Part shown: piece after piece, positions 1 to 10,863 of the stretch
How positions within the stretch are numbered: position 1 is the first letter of the stretch
Layout: every line of letters starts with the position of its first letter
NCBI RefSeq assembly: GCF_022346945.1
Contig: NZ_JAKRNI010000001.1
Location: 248,001 to 312,000, forward strand
Source: Microbacterium sp. ACRRU
Lineage (GTDB): Bacteria; Actinomycetota; Actinomycetes; Actinomycetales; Microbacteriaceae
Length of the DNA: 64,000 nt
Direction of reading: 5' to 3'
Translations under genes and position numbers: made by a program
Notes under the pieces: model-generated
The model's database searches: none
Told to the model about the DNA's origin: nothing
Seen by the model: only the letters and a program-made list of their open reading frames with translations

Positions 1-439
1 GCGCGAGGCGATCACGGCGTCGGTCGCGCACCTGGACGGGGTCTGGATCGAGCCCAAGGAGTTCGGCGTGGGGGTACATACGAGGGTGGCGGACGCCGAG
101 ACCGCCCGGGAGGCGCGAGAGGCCGCCGACCGGCTGGTGGCGGCGGAGGCGCCCGGGTGGCGCCGACGTACCGGACACGACATCCTCGAGTTCGCTTTCC
201 GTCACGAGGGCAAGGACTCGGCGGTGGCACACCTCCGAGAACGGGTGGGGGCGACCGCGGTGCTTTTCGCGGGCGATGACGTCACGGATGAGGACGCCCT
301 CCGCGCGTTGCGGACGGGGGATCTCGGCATCCATGTGGGGGACGCCGAGACGGCCGCGACCCTCAAGGTCGCGGACATCGACGCGCTGGTCGACGTTCTG
401 GAGGCCGTCGCGCGTCAGCGTGTCGCTCGCGCGCAATAG
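1..439 (+). CDS. otsB: Trehalose-6-phosphate phosphatase, 3' part only
   Basis: C-terminal part of a HAD-superfamily trehalose-phosphatase, which dephosphorylates trehalose 6-phosphate in the cytoplasm as the last step of OtsAB trehalose synthesis. The open frame runs in from the left edge without a start (reading from base 2), so the N-terminus and the nucleophile Asp motif lie outside the window. Visible are the segment GKDSAVAHL and the late HAD metal-binding motif GDDVTDEDA (about nt 271-297), both typical of OtsB. The stop codon TAG at 437-439 forms the first three bases of the ilvD -10 box. Family assignment is fairly firm; exact specificity rests on the motif. Confidence 0.85.
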   Translation, partial: REAITASVAHLDGVWIEPKEFGVGVHTRVADAETAREAREAADRLVAAEAPGWRRRTGHDILEFAFRHEGKDSAVAHLRERVGATAVLFAGDDVTDEDALRALRTGDLGIHVGDAETAATLKVADIDALVDVLEAVARQRVARAQ

Positions 440-442
440 ACT
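437..442 (+). promoter_or_regulatory. -10 box of ilvD, leaderless spacing
   Basis: TAGACT ends 6 bases before the ilvD ATG, and no Shine-Dalgarno lies between them. The TAG of the box is also the otsB stop codon. Transcription is inferred to begin at or next to the start codon. Confidence 0.6.
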
Positions 443-448
443 GCGAGA

Positions 449-2167
449 ATGCCCGCTCCGCAGAATCCGAACACCGGCGAGTTCGACATCAAGCCCCGCA
501 GTCGCGTCGTCACCGACGGCATCGAAGCCACGACCTCCCGTGGCATGCTCCGCGCCGTCGGCATGGGCGACGAGGACTGGGACAAGCCCCAGATCGGCAT
601 CGCGTCGAGCTGGAACGAGATCACGCCCTGCAACCTCAGCCTCGACCGTCTCGCTCAGGGCGCCAAAGAGGGCGTTCACGCCGGTGGCGGATACCCGCTG
701 CAGTTCGGCACCATCTCCGTCTCGGACGGCATCTCCATGGGTCACGAGGGCATGCACTTCTCGCTCGTCTCCCGCGAGGTCATCGCCGACTCGGTCGAGA
801 CCGTGATGATGGCCGAGCGCCTCGACGGATCGGTGATGCTCGCCGGCTGTGACAAGTCGATCCCCGGCATGCTCATGGCATCCGCTCGCCTGGATCTCTC
901 CAGCGTCTTCCTGTACGCCGGGTCCATCGCACCCGGCTGGGTCAAGCTCAGCGACGGCACCGAGAAGGACGTCACGATCATCGACTCCTTCGAGGCCGTG
1001 GGAGCGTGCCTCGCCGGCAAGATGAGCGAGGCCGACCTCAAGCGCATCGAGTGCGCGATCGCGCCGGGCGAGGGCGCGTGCGGCGGCATGTACACCGCCA
1101 ACACGATGGCCTCCGTCGCCGAGGCGCTCGGGCTGAGCCTCCCAGGCTCTGCGGCTCCGCCTTCGGCCGACCGCCGTCGCGACTACTTCGCCCACCGTTC
1201 GGGCGAGGCCGTGGTGAACCTGCTGCGCCAGGGGATCACCACGCGTGACATCCTGACGAAGGAGGCGTTCGAGAACGCCATCGCGCTGGCCATGGCCCTC
1301 GGGGGCTCGACCAACGTCGTGCTGCACCTTCTCGCCATCGCGCGTGAGGCCGAGGTCGAACTGACGCTCCACGACTTCAACCGCATCGGCGACAAGACGC
1401 CGCACGTCGCCGACATGAAGCCTTTCGGCAAGTACGTGATGAACGACGTCGACCGTCACGGCGGCATCCCCGTCGTCCTGAAGGCCATGCTCGATGAGGG
1501 CCTCCTGCACGGCGACGCGCTCACGGTGACCGGCAAGACGCTGGCCGAGAACCTCCGCGACCTCGAGCCCGACCCGGTCGACGGCGACGTCATCCACCGC
1601 TTCGACGACCCGATCCACGCCACCGGCGGAATCACGATCCTTCACGGCTCGCTCGCCCCCGAGGGCGCCGTCGTCAAGACCGCCGGCTTCGACGCGTCGG
1701 TGTTCGAGGGCCCGGCCCGCGTGTTCGAGCGTGAGCGCGCGGCCATGGACGCCCTCGAGGCGGGAGACATCAACGCGGGCGACGTCATCGTCATCCGTTA
1801 CGAGGGCCCCAAGGGCGGCCCCGGCATGCGCGAGATGCTCGCCATCACCGCGGCCATCAAGGGCGCGGGGCTCGGAAAAGATGTACTACTGTTGACGGAC
1901 GGTCGATTCTCAGGCGGCACAACCGGCCTCTGCATCGGCCACATAGCTCCCGAAGCGGTGGACGCAGGTCCTATCGCCTTCGTGCGCGATGGTGATCTGA
2001 TACGGGTCGATATCGCCGCTCGCACTCTCGACTTGATCGTCGATGACGCCGAGCTGGGCTCTCGCCGCGACGGCTGGGAGCCGCTTCCCCCGCGCTATAC
2101 CCGTGGCGTTCTGGCCAAGTACTCCAAGCTCGTGCACTCCGCCGCGGAGGGCGCGGTCACGGGCTGA
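449..2167 (+). CDS. ilvD: Dihydroxy-acid dehydratase
   Basis: Iron-sulfur dehydratase that converts 2,3-dihydroxy-isovalerate and 2,3-dihydroxy-3-methylvalerate to the 2-keto acids of valine and isoleucine synthesis. At 572 residues it is full length for the IlvD/Edd family. Cluster ligands are recognisable as Cys61 (ITPCN), Cys134 (GCDK, with the metal-binding Lys136) and Cys211 ([10 protein letters not shown]). It heads an ilvD-ilvB-ilvN-ilvC run with a 44 bp gap to ilvB. The start gives the family N-terminus and has a -10 box at leaderless distance. Odd: nt about 1872-2046 (residues about 475-533) use codons unlike the rest (AAA, GTA, CTA, ATA, TCA, ACA, GCA) without disturbing the protein, suggesting a recombined tract. 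Confidence 0.96.
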   Translation: MPAPQNPNTGEFDIKPRSRVVTDGIEATTSRGMLRAVGMGDEDWDKPQIGIASSWNEITPCNLSLDRLAQGAKEGVHAGGGYPLQFGTISVSDGISMGHEGMHFSLVSREVIADSVETVMMAERLDGSVMLAGCDKSIPGMLMASARLDLSSVFLYAGSIAPGWVKLSDGTEKDVTIIDSFEAVGACLAGKMSEADLKRIECAIAPGEGACGGMYTANTMASVAEALGLSLPGSAAPPSADRRRDYFAHRSGEAVVNLLRQGITTRDILTKEAFENAIALAMALGGSTNVVLHLLAIAREAEVELTLHDFNRIGDKTPHVADMKPFGKYVMNDVDRHGGIPVVLKAMLDEGLLHGDALTVTGKTLAENLRDLEPDPVDGDVIHRFDDPIHATGGITILHGSLAPEGAVVKTAGFDASVFEGPARVFERERAAMDALEAGDINAGDVIVIRYEGPKGGPGMREMLAITAAIKGAGLGKDVLLLTDGRFSGGTTGLCIGHIAPEAVDAGPIAFVRDGDLIRVDIAARTLDLIVDDAELGSRRDGWEPLPPRYTRGVLAKYSKLVHSAAEGAVTG

Positions 2168-2211
2168 CGGCCGTCCCCTTCTCACCCCCCACCTGGTTCC
2201 GAGGTTCCACC

Positions 2212-4017
2212 ATGTCCGCCGAATCCGCCACGGCCGTTCCCCGGCCCCCCGCTCGCACCGCCCCGGCGCCCGTGCTCTCGGGCGCTCAGGCGGTCGTCCG
2301 TTCGCTCGACCTGCTCGGCGTCACCGACGTGTTCGGTCTGCCGGGCGGCGCGATCATGCCCGTCTACGACCCGCTCATGGACGATGAGAACGTCCGGCAC
2401 ATCCTCGTCCGTCACGAGCAAGGCGCCGGCCACGCGGCCGAGGGCTATGCCGCCGCGTCGGGTCGCACCGGCGTCGCGATCGCGACGTCCGGCCCGGGGG
2501 CGACGAACCTCGTAACCGCGATCGCCGACGCCTACATGGACTCGGTGCCGTTGGTGTGCATCACCGGCCAGGTCTTCTCGACCCTCATGGGAACAGATGC
2601 CTTCCAGGAGGCCGACATCGTCGGCATCACGATGCCCATCACCAAGCACTCGTTCCTGGTGAAGACGGCGGAGGAGATCCCGGGCGCGATCGCGGCGGCG
2701 TTCGAGATCGCCTCGACCGGACGCCCCGGCCCGGTGCTCGTCGACATCACGAAGGACGCCCAGCAGGCGGAGGCCCCGTTCATCTGGCCGCCGAAGATCG
2801 ACCTGCCCGGCTACCGGCCGGTGACCAAGGCCCACGGCAAGCAGATCCAGGCCGCGGCCCACCTCATCGCGAACGCGAAGAAGCCCGTGCTCTACGTCGG
2901 TGGCGGCGTGATCCGCGCGAAGGCGTCGGCCGAGCTCAAGACCTTCGCGGAAGCCACCGGCGCGCCGTTGGTGACCACGCTCATGGCGCGCGGGGCGTTC
3001 CCGGACTCGCACCACCAGCACCTCGGCATGCCGGGTATGCACGGCACCGTCCCCGCGGTACTCGCGCTGCAGGACAGCGACCTCATCGTGTCGCTCGGCG
3101 CGCGCTTCGACGACCGCGTCACCGGCAAGGCTTCGCTCTTCGCACCGAACGCCCAGGTGGTGCACGTCGACATCGATCCCGCCGAGATCTCCAAGATCCG
3201 CACGGCCGACGTCCCGATCGTCGGCGACCTCAAAGAGGTGCTCGTCGACCTGGATGCCGCGTTCCGCCAGGCCGCGTCCGAGACCGAGGTCGACTACTCC
3301 GAGTGGTGGTCCTTCCTGAACGGTCTGCGCGAGGAGTTCCCCCTGGGATACACCCCGACCAGTGACGGACTGCTGTCGCCCCAGCACGTGATCCAGCGCA
3401 TCGGCGAGCTCACCGGACCCGAGGGCATCTATGCCGCGGGCGTGGGACAGCACCAGATGTGGGCCGCGCAGTTCATCAAGTACGAGCGCCCCAACGCGTG
3501 GCTCAATTCCGGCGGCGCCGGCACCATGGGGTACTCGGTGCCCGCGGCGATGGGGGCGAAGGTCGCCGAGCCCGACCGCGTGGTGTGGGCGATCGACGGC
3601 GACGGCTGCTTCCAGATGACCAACCAGGAGCTCGCGACCTGTGTCATCAACGACATCCCGATCAAGGTCGCGATCATCAACAACTCGTCGCTCGGCATGG
3701 TGCGACAGTGGCAGACGCTGTTCTTCGACGGCCGCCACTCGAACACGGACCTGAACACCGGGCACGGCACCCGTCGCATCCCGGACTTCGTCAAGCTCGC
3801 CGAGGCCTACGGGTGTCTCGCGATCCGGGTGGAGAAAGAAGACGAGATCGACGCCGCGATCCAGCTGGCGCTGGACACGGACGACCGCCCCGTCGTGATC
3901 GACTTCGTCGTGAGCGCCGACGCGATGGTGTGGCCGATGGTCCCGCAGGGCGTCAGCAACAGCTACGTCCAGTACGCCCGCGATCACTCGCCGGCCTTCG
4001 CCGAGCAGGAGGACTGA
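2212..4017 (+). CDS. ilvB: Acetolactate synthase, large catalytic subunit
   Basis: Thiamine-diphosphate enzyme condensing pyruvate with a second pyruvate or 2-ketobutyrate, the first common step of valine, leucine and isoleucine synthesis. The 601 residues carry the ThDP N-domain with the catalytic Glu69 ([14 protein letters not shown]), the central FAD-associated domain, and the C-terminal ThDP-binding motif starting GDG at about residue 463 and followed by [12 protein letters not shown]. The first 20 residues are a Pro/Ala-rich extension common in actinobacterial AHAS. The stop is one base from the ilvN ATG, so expression with the regulatory subunit is likely coupled. Confidence 0.97.
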   Translation: MSAESATAVPRPPARTAPAPVLSGAQAVVRSLDLLGVTDVFGLPGGAIMPVYDPLMDDENVRHILVRHEQGAGHAAEGYAAASGRTGVAIATSGPGATNLVTAIADAYMDSVPLVCITGQVFSTLMGTDAFQEADIVGITMPITKHSFLVKTAEEIPGAIAAAFEIASTGRPGPVLVDITKDAQQAEAPFIWPPKIDLPGYRPVTKAHGKQIQAAAHLIANAKKPVLYVGGGVIRAKASAELKTFAEATGAPLVTTLMARGAFPDSHHQHLGMPGMHGTVPAVLALQDSDLIVSLGARFDDRVTGKASLFAPNAQVVHVDIDPAEISKIRTADVPIVGDLKEVLVDLDAAFRQAASETEVDYSEWWSFLNGLREEFPLGYTPTSDGLLSPQHVIQRIGELTGPEGIYAAGVGQHQMWAAQFIKYERPNAWLNSGGAGTMGYSVPAAMGAKVAEPDRVVWAIDGDGCFQMTNQELATCVINDIPIKVAIINNSSLGMVRQWQTLFFDGRHSNTDLNTGHGTRRIPDFVKLAEAYGCLAIRVEKEDEIDAAIQLALDTDDRPVVIDFVVSADAMVWPMVPQGVSNSYVQYARDHSPAFAEQED

Positions 4018-5664
<1,647 letters not shown>

Positions 5665-5696
5665 CCGTCGTCGACGGTGATCGTGTATCCCGTGTC

Positions 5697-5730
5697 GAAC
5701 GCCCCGGAACCTGAGTGTTCCGGGGCGTTC
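5697..5730 (+). terminator. Hairpin terminator after ilvC
   Basis: A perfect 14 bp stem (GAACGCCCCGGAAC, 5697-5710, pairing with 5717-5730) with a 6-base loop, followed by CCCGTTT. Its position 33 bp after ilvC suggests the end of the ilvDBNC transcript. Confidence 0.85.
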
Positions 5731-5772
5731 CCCGTTTCGGCGGGGCATCGCCGCGCTGCGGACGCGCGGCGC

Positions 5773-5778
5773 TAGCGT
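5773..5778 (+). promoter_or_regulatory. -10 box of the 5785 membrane-protein gene, leaderless spacing
   Basis: TAGCGT ends 6 bases before the GTG start and no Shine-Dalgarno is present, so the transcript probably starts at the initiation codon. Confidence 0.6.
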
Positions 5779-5784
5779 GGACGC

Positions 5785-6366
5785 GTGAGCACACCGCGCG
5801 ACGACGACGCCCTGTCCTGGGACGGTGACGACGACCCGACGCTCGACGTCGGCGAGAAGCGTGCCCCCGAGCGCGCCGCGGAGGCCGAACACGCACCCGG
5901 GCAGCCGGACGGCGATCCCGAGCCGCTGCGACCCGATTCGGCCCCCGAGCCGCTGCGGCCCGAGGACGGTCCCGAGCCGTTGCGACCCGAGCAATCGCGC
6001 GAGGCATCGAGCTCGCGGCATCCCGAGACCGCCGCCGTCGACGCGGACGCGGACACGGATGCCGACCACGCGGCACCCCTCGGCAACGTCGGCCTCGTCG
6101 GCATCGGTATGGTGGCGGCGACGTTCCTGCTCTTCGCGATCGGGTGGCTGGTGGCGGGGTTCCGTCTGCGCGATCTGGGCCTTCCGATTCCCGACGTGAC
6201 ATTGCTGGCCCTGACCGTCGGCGCGGCCCTCGCCCCGCTCGTCTGGTTCGTGACGGTCCTCGCCCTCACCCGCGCATGGCGTACCTGGCAACGGTTCCTG
6301 ATGCTCATCCTCGGGATCGTCCTGCTCGTTCCGTGGCCGTTCCTGTCGTTGGGAGCTTTCGTATGA
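5785..6366 (+). CDS. Membrane protein with acidic repeat-bearing N-terminus, unknown function
   Basis: I do not recognise a functional family. The 193 residues split into a charged, disordered N-terminal region (1-95; Asp/Glu/Pro-rich) and a C-terminal membrane part with three hydrophobic segments at about 98-122, 135-157 and 168-190. The N-terminal part contains three tandem copies of a 9-residue unit with core PEPLRP. The gene overlaps the next small membrane protein by 4 bases (ATGA), so they are probably translated together and may work together. The GTG start has a -10 box 6 bases upstream. It resembles the small accessory membrane proteins often found beside ilvC/serA in this family of bacteria, but no role can be stated. 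Confidence 0.75.
   Translation: MSTPRDDDALSWDGDDDPTLDVGEKRAPERAAEAEHAPGQPDGDPEPLRPDSAPEPLRPEDGPEPLRPEQSREASSSRHPETAAVDADADTDADHAAPLGNVGLVGIGMVAATFLLFAIGWLVAGFRLRDLGLPIPDVTLLALTVGAALAPLVWFVTVLALTRAWRTWQRFLMLILGIVLLVPWPFLSLGAFV
5914..5994 (+). repeat. Three tandem 27-bp units inside a coding region
   Basis: Units at 5914-5940, 5941-5967 and 5968-5994 each encode nine residues with core PEPLRP. Copies differ at few bases, so copy number may vary between strains by slippage. Confidence 0.85.
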
Positions 6367-6701
6367 GCACCGCCGCACGCGCACGCCGGCTGCCCACGTG
6401 GGTGGTGGTCACGATCGCCGGCATCTTCGGCCTCTTCTACGCGTTCGTCGTGTGGAGTTCGATCGCCCTGCTCATCCAGCAGGTCAACGGCCCCCTGGGA
6501 CTGAACGGCCTGGGCTGGTTCGTCTACATCCTTCCGATCGTCTTCCCGCTCGCGGCCTTCGGCGCGGCGTTCGCGATCGGCGCGCGTCGCCGCGCGGGGG
6601 AGTTCTCGCTCGCCATGCTCGCGGGGCTCACTCTGTCCGCCGCGTTCTGGCTCGCGATCGTCGGATACGGCGCCACCTCCTTCGGTCTCTACGGCGGCTG
6701 A
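6363..6701 (+). CDS. Small three- to four-helix membrane protein, unknown function
   Basis: A 112-residue hydrophobic protein with membrane segments at about 11-35, 47-70 and 80-105 and short basic loops (RARRLP, GARRRAGE). The ATG at 6363 overlaps the upstream stop in an ATGA arrangement, which argues for translational coupling with the three-helix protein before it and against longer in-frame upstream starts. No catalytic motif is visible. Function unknown. Confidence 0.75.
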   Translation: MSTAARARRLPTWVVVTIAGIFGLFYAFVVWSSIALLIQQVNGPLGLNGLGWFVYILPIVFPLAAFGAAFAIGARRRAGEFSLAMLAGLTLSAAFWLAIVGYGATSFGLYGG

Positions 6702-6833
6702 GCTCCCGTGTTCCCCTTCGCAGGACGTCATCGCGCCCACAACTCCCACGCACACTGCCGCCGGTTCGGCCGGCTCGGGCGGTTTCGCGGGTCGGGGACA
6801 CGTCACACGGTCGGGAGCGAGCCGGGGCCGCGC

Positions 6834-6839
6834 TAGGCT
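6834..6839 (+). promoter_or_regulatory. Candidate serA promoter -10 and leader hairpin
   Basis: The 232 bp gap before serA holds TAGGCT at 6834-6839 as the only good -10 candidate; no convincing -35 is seen. A 6 bp hairpin with a 4-base loop (CGGCCC/GGGCCG, 6846-6861) lies just downstream in what would be a leader of about 90 bases. Weakly supported. Confidence 0.35.
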
Positions 6840-6933
6840 GACAGACGGCCCGCACGGGCCGCGCGCCCGGTTCGCGCCGGTGGTGCGTGGAGGTGCGCGC
6901 TGATCCCGTGCACCGTTCCGAAGGACCGCATCC

Positions 6934-8538
6934 GTGACGAAGCCCGTCGTGCTCATCGCCGAAGAACTCTCTCCCGCCACGATCGACGCCCTCGGGCCCG
7001 ACTTCGACGTGCGCCACGTCGACGGGACCGATCGCCCCGCGCTGCTGTCGGCTCTCACCGACGCGCACGCGGTGCTCGTGCGCTCGGCGACCAAGATCGA
7101 CGCCGAAGCCATCGCCGCGGCGCCGGTTCTCAAGGTCGTCGCCCGTGCGGGGGTGGGCCTCGACAACGTCGACATCAAGGCGGCGACGGCTGCGGGCGTG
7201 ATGGTCGTCAACGCGCCGACGTCGAACATCATCTCCGCCGCCGAGCTCACGGTCGGCCACGTGCTCAGCCTCGCTCGACGCATCCCGGCGGCACACGCCT
7301 CCCTCGCTCAGGGGCTCTGGAAGCGCAGCTCGTTCACCGGGACCGAGCTGTTCGAGAAGACGATCGGCATCATCGGCCTCGGACGCATCGGCGCCCTGAT
7401 CGCCGCACGCCTGCAGGCGTTCGACATGCGCGTCATCGCGTACGACCCCTACGTCACGGCGACGCGCGCCCAGCAGCTTGGTGTGCAGCTCGTCTCGCTC
7501 GACGAACTGCTCGAACAGAGCGATTTCGTCACCATCCACATGCCGAAGACGCCCGAGACCACCGGCATGATCGGCGCGGAACAGCTGCGCCGCATGAAGA
7601 AGAGCGCGTACGTCATCAACGTCGCCCGCGGCGGGCTCATCGACGAGGTCGCCCTGTTCGATGCGCTCACCTCGGGCGAGATCGCCGGTGCAGGGCTCGA
7701 CGTCTTCTCCACCGAGCCTCCGGCCGAGGACGGCCCGGCCCGTCGGCTGCTCGACCTCCCCAATGTCGTCGTGACCCCCCACCTCGGCGCCAGCACCGAA
7801 GAGGCGCAGGAGAAGGCCGGAGTGTCGGTCGCGCGGTCCGTGAAGCTCGCCCTCGAGGGCGACCTCGTCCCGGATGCCGTGAACGTGGCCGGCGGCGCGA
7901 TCGACCCGTTCGTGCGCCCGGGTATCGCTCTGGTCGAGATGCTCGGACAGTTCTTCAGCGGCCTCGCCGACAGTGCGCTGTCGAGCCTCGACATCGAGGT
8001 GCGCGGCGAGCTGGCGGAGTACGACGTCAGCGTCTACCGCCTCGCGGCCCTCAAGGGCATCTTCAGCCGCATCGTCAGCGAGACGGTGTCGTACGTCAAC
8101 GCGCCGCTCTTCGCCGAGCAGCGTGGCGTCGAGACGCGGTTGATCGTCGAGTCGGACAGCCCGATGTACCGCAACATCACGATCCTCCGCGGAACGCTCG
8201 CCGACGGGTCCACGCTCGAGGTCGCCGGGACGCTCGCGGGCACCCGCATGGTGCCGAAGGTCGTCGGCATCAACGGGTACGAGATCGAGGTTCCGATCGA
8301 GACGCACCACCTCGTGATGCGTTACGCCGATCGCCCCGGCATCGTCGCGATCTATGGTCAGAAGCTCGGCGAAGCCGGCATCAACATCGCCGGACTCCAG
8401 GTCGCCCGACCGGATGCCACGGGCCGCGCGCTCTCGGTTCTCACGGTCGACTCGCCCGTTCCGGACGCCATCCTCGGCGCGATGCGCGAGGCCGTGAACG
8501 CCGACCTGTTCCGTCAGATCGAGATCGTCGAGAGCTGA
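6934..8538 (+). CDS. serA: D-3-phosphoglycerate dehydrogenase
   Basis: Oxidises 3-phosphoglycerate to 3-phosphohydroxypyruvate, the committed step of serine synthesis. At 534 residues this is the long actinobacterial form (as in Mycobacterium SerA): substrate domain, Rossmann NAD domain with GLGRIG at about residue 149, an allosteric-substrate-binding (intervening) domain at about 310-455, and a C-terminal ACT domain starting at about 463 (HHLVMRYADRPGIVAIYGQ) that senses serine. The GTG start follows GAAGGA. A GAAA-loop hairpin 17 bp after the stop probably ends the transcript. Confidence 0.96.
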   Translation: MTKPVVLIAEELSPATIDALGPDFDVRHVDGTDRPALLSALTDAHAVLVRSATKIDAEAIAAAPVLKVVARAGVGLDNVDIKAATAAGVMVVNAPTSNIISAAELTVGHVLSLARRIPAAHASLAQGLWKRSSFTGTELFEKTIGIIGLGRIGALIAARLQAFDMRVIAYDPYVTATRAQQLGVQLVSLDELLEQSDFVTIHMPKTPETTGMIGAEQLRRMKKSAYVINVARGGLIDEVALFDALTSGEIAGAGLDVFSTEPPAEDGPARRLLDLPNVVVTPHLGASTEEAQEKAGVSVARSVKLALEGDLVPDAVNVAGGAIDPFVRPGIALVEMLGQFFSGLADSALSSLDIEVRGELAEYDVSVYRLAALKGIFSRIVSETVSYVNAPLFAEQRGVETRLIVESDSPMYRNITILRGTLADGSTLEVAGTLAGTRMVPKVVGINGYEIEVPIETHHLVMRYADRPGIVAIYGQKLGEAGINIAGLQVARPDATGRALSVLTVDSPVPDAILGAMREAVNADLFRQIEIVES

Positions 8539-8555
8539 GCCGCGCGGGCGTGCGA

Positions 8556-8585
8556 GTGAGGGGGTCGCGAAAGCGACCCCCTCAC
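8556..8585. terminator. GAAA-tetraloop hairpin between serA and the tetR gene
   Basis: A perfect 13 bp stem (GTGAGGGGGTCGC) closed by a GAAA tetraloop lies between convergent genes. There is no T-run, so it may act as a bidirectional hairpin terminator or as a 3' end stabiliser. Confidence 0.75.
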
Positions 8586-8677
8586 GGCGTCCCCGACGTC
8601 TGGCGGCTCGCGGTCGGGACGGGGTTCCTCATCACGGGGATCGTCGACACCGTGCGGGGCGCTGGTCGGGGGTGAGA

Positions 8678-9220
8678 TCAGGTCGTCGCGGCGACCACGG
8701 CCGAGATGAGGGCGTCGAGGTCTGCGCCGTCGAGGGTGGGCCCTGGAACGGCGTTGAGGTCGAGCACCGCGTTGAAGTACAGGCCGTCGCTGACCAGGAG
8801 CACGATCCGCAACGCGGTCTCGTCGCGCGTGTGCGGCCGGAGGCTGTCTTCCCAGAGTTCGCGCACGCGACGCAGTGAGGCCGAGGCGGCGTCGCTGCCG
8901 TTCTGCGCGAGCCGGGAGACCGCGAGGATCGTCACGTCCAGCGGCGAGCCGGTGTTCTGCGACGAGCGCAGGTGCGCGGCGACGACCCCCTCGGATGATT
9001 TCTCGATCTCGTCGACGTCCTGCTGGGCGAGCGTCTCGAGGCGCTTCACCAGCGCCTCTTCGAGAGCGCTCTTGGAGTTGAAGTGGTAGAGCAGTCCCCC
9101 CTTGCTGACTCCGGCGGCGCGGGCCGTGGCATCCATGGTGGCCGCGCGTTCGCCTTCGTCGACGAGGATGCGCGTGAACGCGTCGAGGACGGCTTCGCGG
9201 GCAAGGGGAGGGCGGCTCAT
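8678..9220 (-). CDS. TetR-family repressor of the adjacent MFS efflux gene
   Basis: A 180-residue TetR regulator. The N-terminal helix-turn-helix (about 8-52) includes ATMDATARAAGVSKGGLLYHF, typical of the family. The C-terminal ligand/dimer domain is variable, giving no ligand prediction. The gene is divergent from a 14-helix MFS drug-efflux-like transporter, and a partial palindrome lies in the 79 bp gap, the standard layout for a repressor controlling its pump. Start at 9220 (ATG) has GAGGAG upstream on the minus strand. Confidence 0.88.
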   Translation of the reverse strand: MSRPPLAREAVLDAFTRILVDEGERAATMDATARAAGVSKGGLLYHFNSKSALEEALVKRLETLAQQDVDEIEKSSEGVVAAHLRSSQNTGSPLDVTILAVSRLAQNGSDAASASLRRVRELWEDSLRPHTRDETALRIVLLVSDGLYFNAVLDLNAVPGPTLDGADLDALISAVVAATT

Positions 9221-9260
9221 GGCTCCTCGATCGTAATGGCCGGATGGCGGCGGTCCGTGA

Positions 9261-9280
9261 TACTATACCGGCTGGACGGT
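9261..9280. promoter_or_regulatory. Promoter and probable TetR operator before the MFS gene
   Basis: TACTAT (9261-9266) can serve as -10 for the MFS gene. Directly after it, ACCG-N6-CGGT (9267-9280) is an interrupted palindrome at the expected transcription start, so a bound repressor would block initiation. Confidence 0.55.
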
Positions 9281-9299
9281 TAAGAAACGGAACGGAAGA

Positions 9300-10838
9300 A
9301 TGCTCACCTCGTCGTTGCCCACTCAGGAGATCAACGCCCCGCGCGCCGGATGGCGCGGGTGGTTCGCGCTGGCCGTGTTGATGCTGCCCGTGCTTCTCGT
9401 CTCGGTCGACAACACCGTGTTGAGCTTCGCGCTGCCCGAGATCGCCCTGTCGCTGCAGCCGTCGAGCATCGAGCAGCTGTGGATCATCGACGTCTACCCG
9501 CTCGTGCTCGCCGGACTCCTGGTAACGATGGGCACGCTCGGTGACCGGTTCGGTCGTCGGCGGCTCCTGCTGATCGGGGCCACGGGCTTCGCCGTCGTGT
9601 CAGCGCTCTCGGCGTTCGCGCCCACGGCGGCCCTGCTGATCACGGGTCGTGCGCTCATGGGTGTCTTCGGGGCGATGCTCATGCCGTCGACGCTCTCGCT
9701 GCTGCGCAGCATCTTCCGTGACCGCGACCAGAGGCGCCTGGCGATCGCGGTCTGGGCATCTGGCTTCTCCGCGGGTGCTGCCCTCGGTCCGATCGTGGGC
9801 GGCATCCTTCTCGAGCACTTCACGTGGGGCTCGGTCTTCCTCATGGCGGTGCCGGTGCTGGTACCGCTGCTCGTGCTGGCACCATTCTTCGTCCCCGAGA
9901 GTCGCGACCCCGCGCCGGGTCGCTTCGACCCGCTGAGCGTCGTGCTCTCGCTCGCGACGATGGTTCCCGTCGTCTACGGCATCAAGAAGCTCGCGGTCGA
10001 CGGCCCGACGGCCCTCGTCGCAGCGCTCTTCGTCACCGGCGTGGTGTTCGGTTGGCTGTTCGTACGCCGTCAGCGCACCGTGCCGGCGCCGATGCTCGAC
10101 ATGTCGCTGTTCCGTCGAGGGACGTTCTCGGGTGCGATCCTCGTCAACCTCCTCAGCGTCGTCGGACTCGTGGGGTTCCTCTACTTCGTCGCGCAGCACC
10201 TCCAACTCGTCGTGGGGCTCACACCGATGGTGGCCGGGTTCGCCCTGCTGCCCGGTCTGGTCCTGATGATCGTCTCGGGTCTGGCCGTGGTGCCCGTCGC
10301 ACGGCGTCATGCCCCCCGCATCGTCGTGCCGGCGGCGCTGGCGTTCTCGGTGGTCGCCTACGTCCTCGTCGCGATCTCGACGGCCGACCTCGCCCTGCTC
10401 ATCATCGCGTTCGGTCTCCTGGGCATCGGGATCGGAGCCGCTGAGACGGTCTCGAACGAGCTCATTCTCTCCAGTGCCCCGCCGGCGAAGGCCGGCGCCG
10501 CCAGCGCGGTGTCCGAGACGGCCTACGAGGTGGGCGCGGTGCTCGGCACGGCCGTGCTCGGTGGCATCCTGGCCGCGTTCTACCGCGCGCAGCTCGTCCT
10601 TCCGGCGGGGCTCCCGGATGCCGCGGCGGATGCGGCCCGCGAGACGCTGGCCGGCGCTGTCGCGGTGTCGCAGACGCTCGACGATCCGACGCTCGCCGAG
10701 TCCTTGCGTCTCGCCGCCGCACACGCGTTCGACTCCGGTGTCGTGGTCACCGCGTTGATCGGCGCGGTCCTGATCGTCATTGCCGCGCTCATCGCTGCCA
10801 CTACCCTGGGAGGAACCCGCGGCGCGTCGACGAAGTGA
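9300..10838 (+). CDS. MFS drug/H+ antiporter, DHA2 (14-helix) family
   Basis: Integral membrane exporter of 512 residues. The first helix carries the DHA2-type motif LLVSVDNTVLSFALPEI, followed by LGDRFGRRRLLLIG (MFS motif A at about 80-93) and the antiporter-type motif around GAALGPIVGGILLEHFTWGSVF (motif C region, about 160-182). Length and hydrophobicity fit 14 helices, as in QacA/LfrA-type pumps. Substrate cannot be read from sequence. It is divergent from a TetR gene and ends 25 bp before leuB, with no terminator between, so some read-through into leuB is possible. Confidence 0.9.
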   Translation: MLTSSLPTQEINAPRAGWRGWFALAVLMLPVLLVSVDNTVLSFALPEIALSLQPSSIEQLWIIDVYPLVLAGLLVTMGTLGDRFGRRRLLLIGATGFAVVSALSAFAPTAALLITGRALMGVFGAMLMPSTLSLLRSIFRDRDQRRLAIAVWASGFSAGAALGPIVGGILLEHFTWGSVFLMAVPVLVPLLVLAPFFVPESRDPAPGRFDPLSVVLSLATMVPVVYGIKKLAVDGPTALVAALFVTGVVFGWLFVRRQRTVPAPMLDMSLFRRGTFSGAILVNLLSVVGLVGFLYFVAQHLQLVVGLTPMVAGFALLPGLVLMIVSGLAVVPVARRHAPRIVVPAALAFSVVAYVLVAISTADLALLIIAFGLLGIGIGAAETVSNELILSSAPPAKAGAASAVSETAYEVGAVLGTAVLGGILAAFYRAQLVLPAGLPDAAADAARETLAGAVAVSQTLDDPTLAESLRLAAAHAFDSGVVVTALIGAVLIVIAALIAATTLGGTRGASTK

Positions 10839-10863
10839 CGCGCCCTGAGCGCTGAGGAGTGCG

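Noticed and set aside
8678-10838. Mobile resistance island at the TetR/MFS pair
   Set aside because: Codon usage and composition equal the flanks and no transposase, integrase or direct repeats border it.
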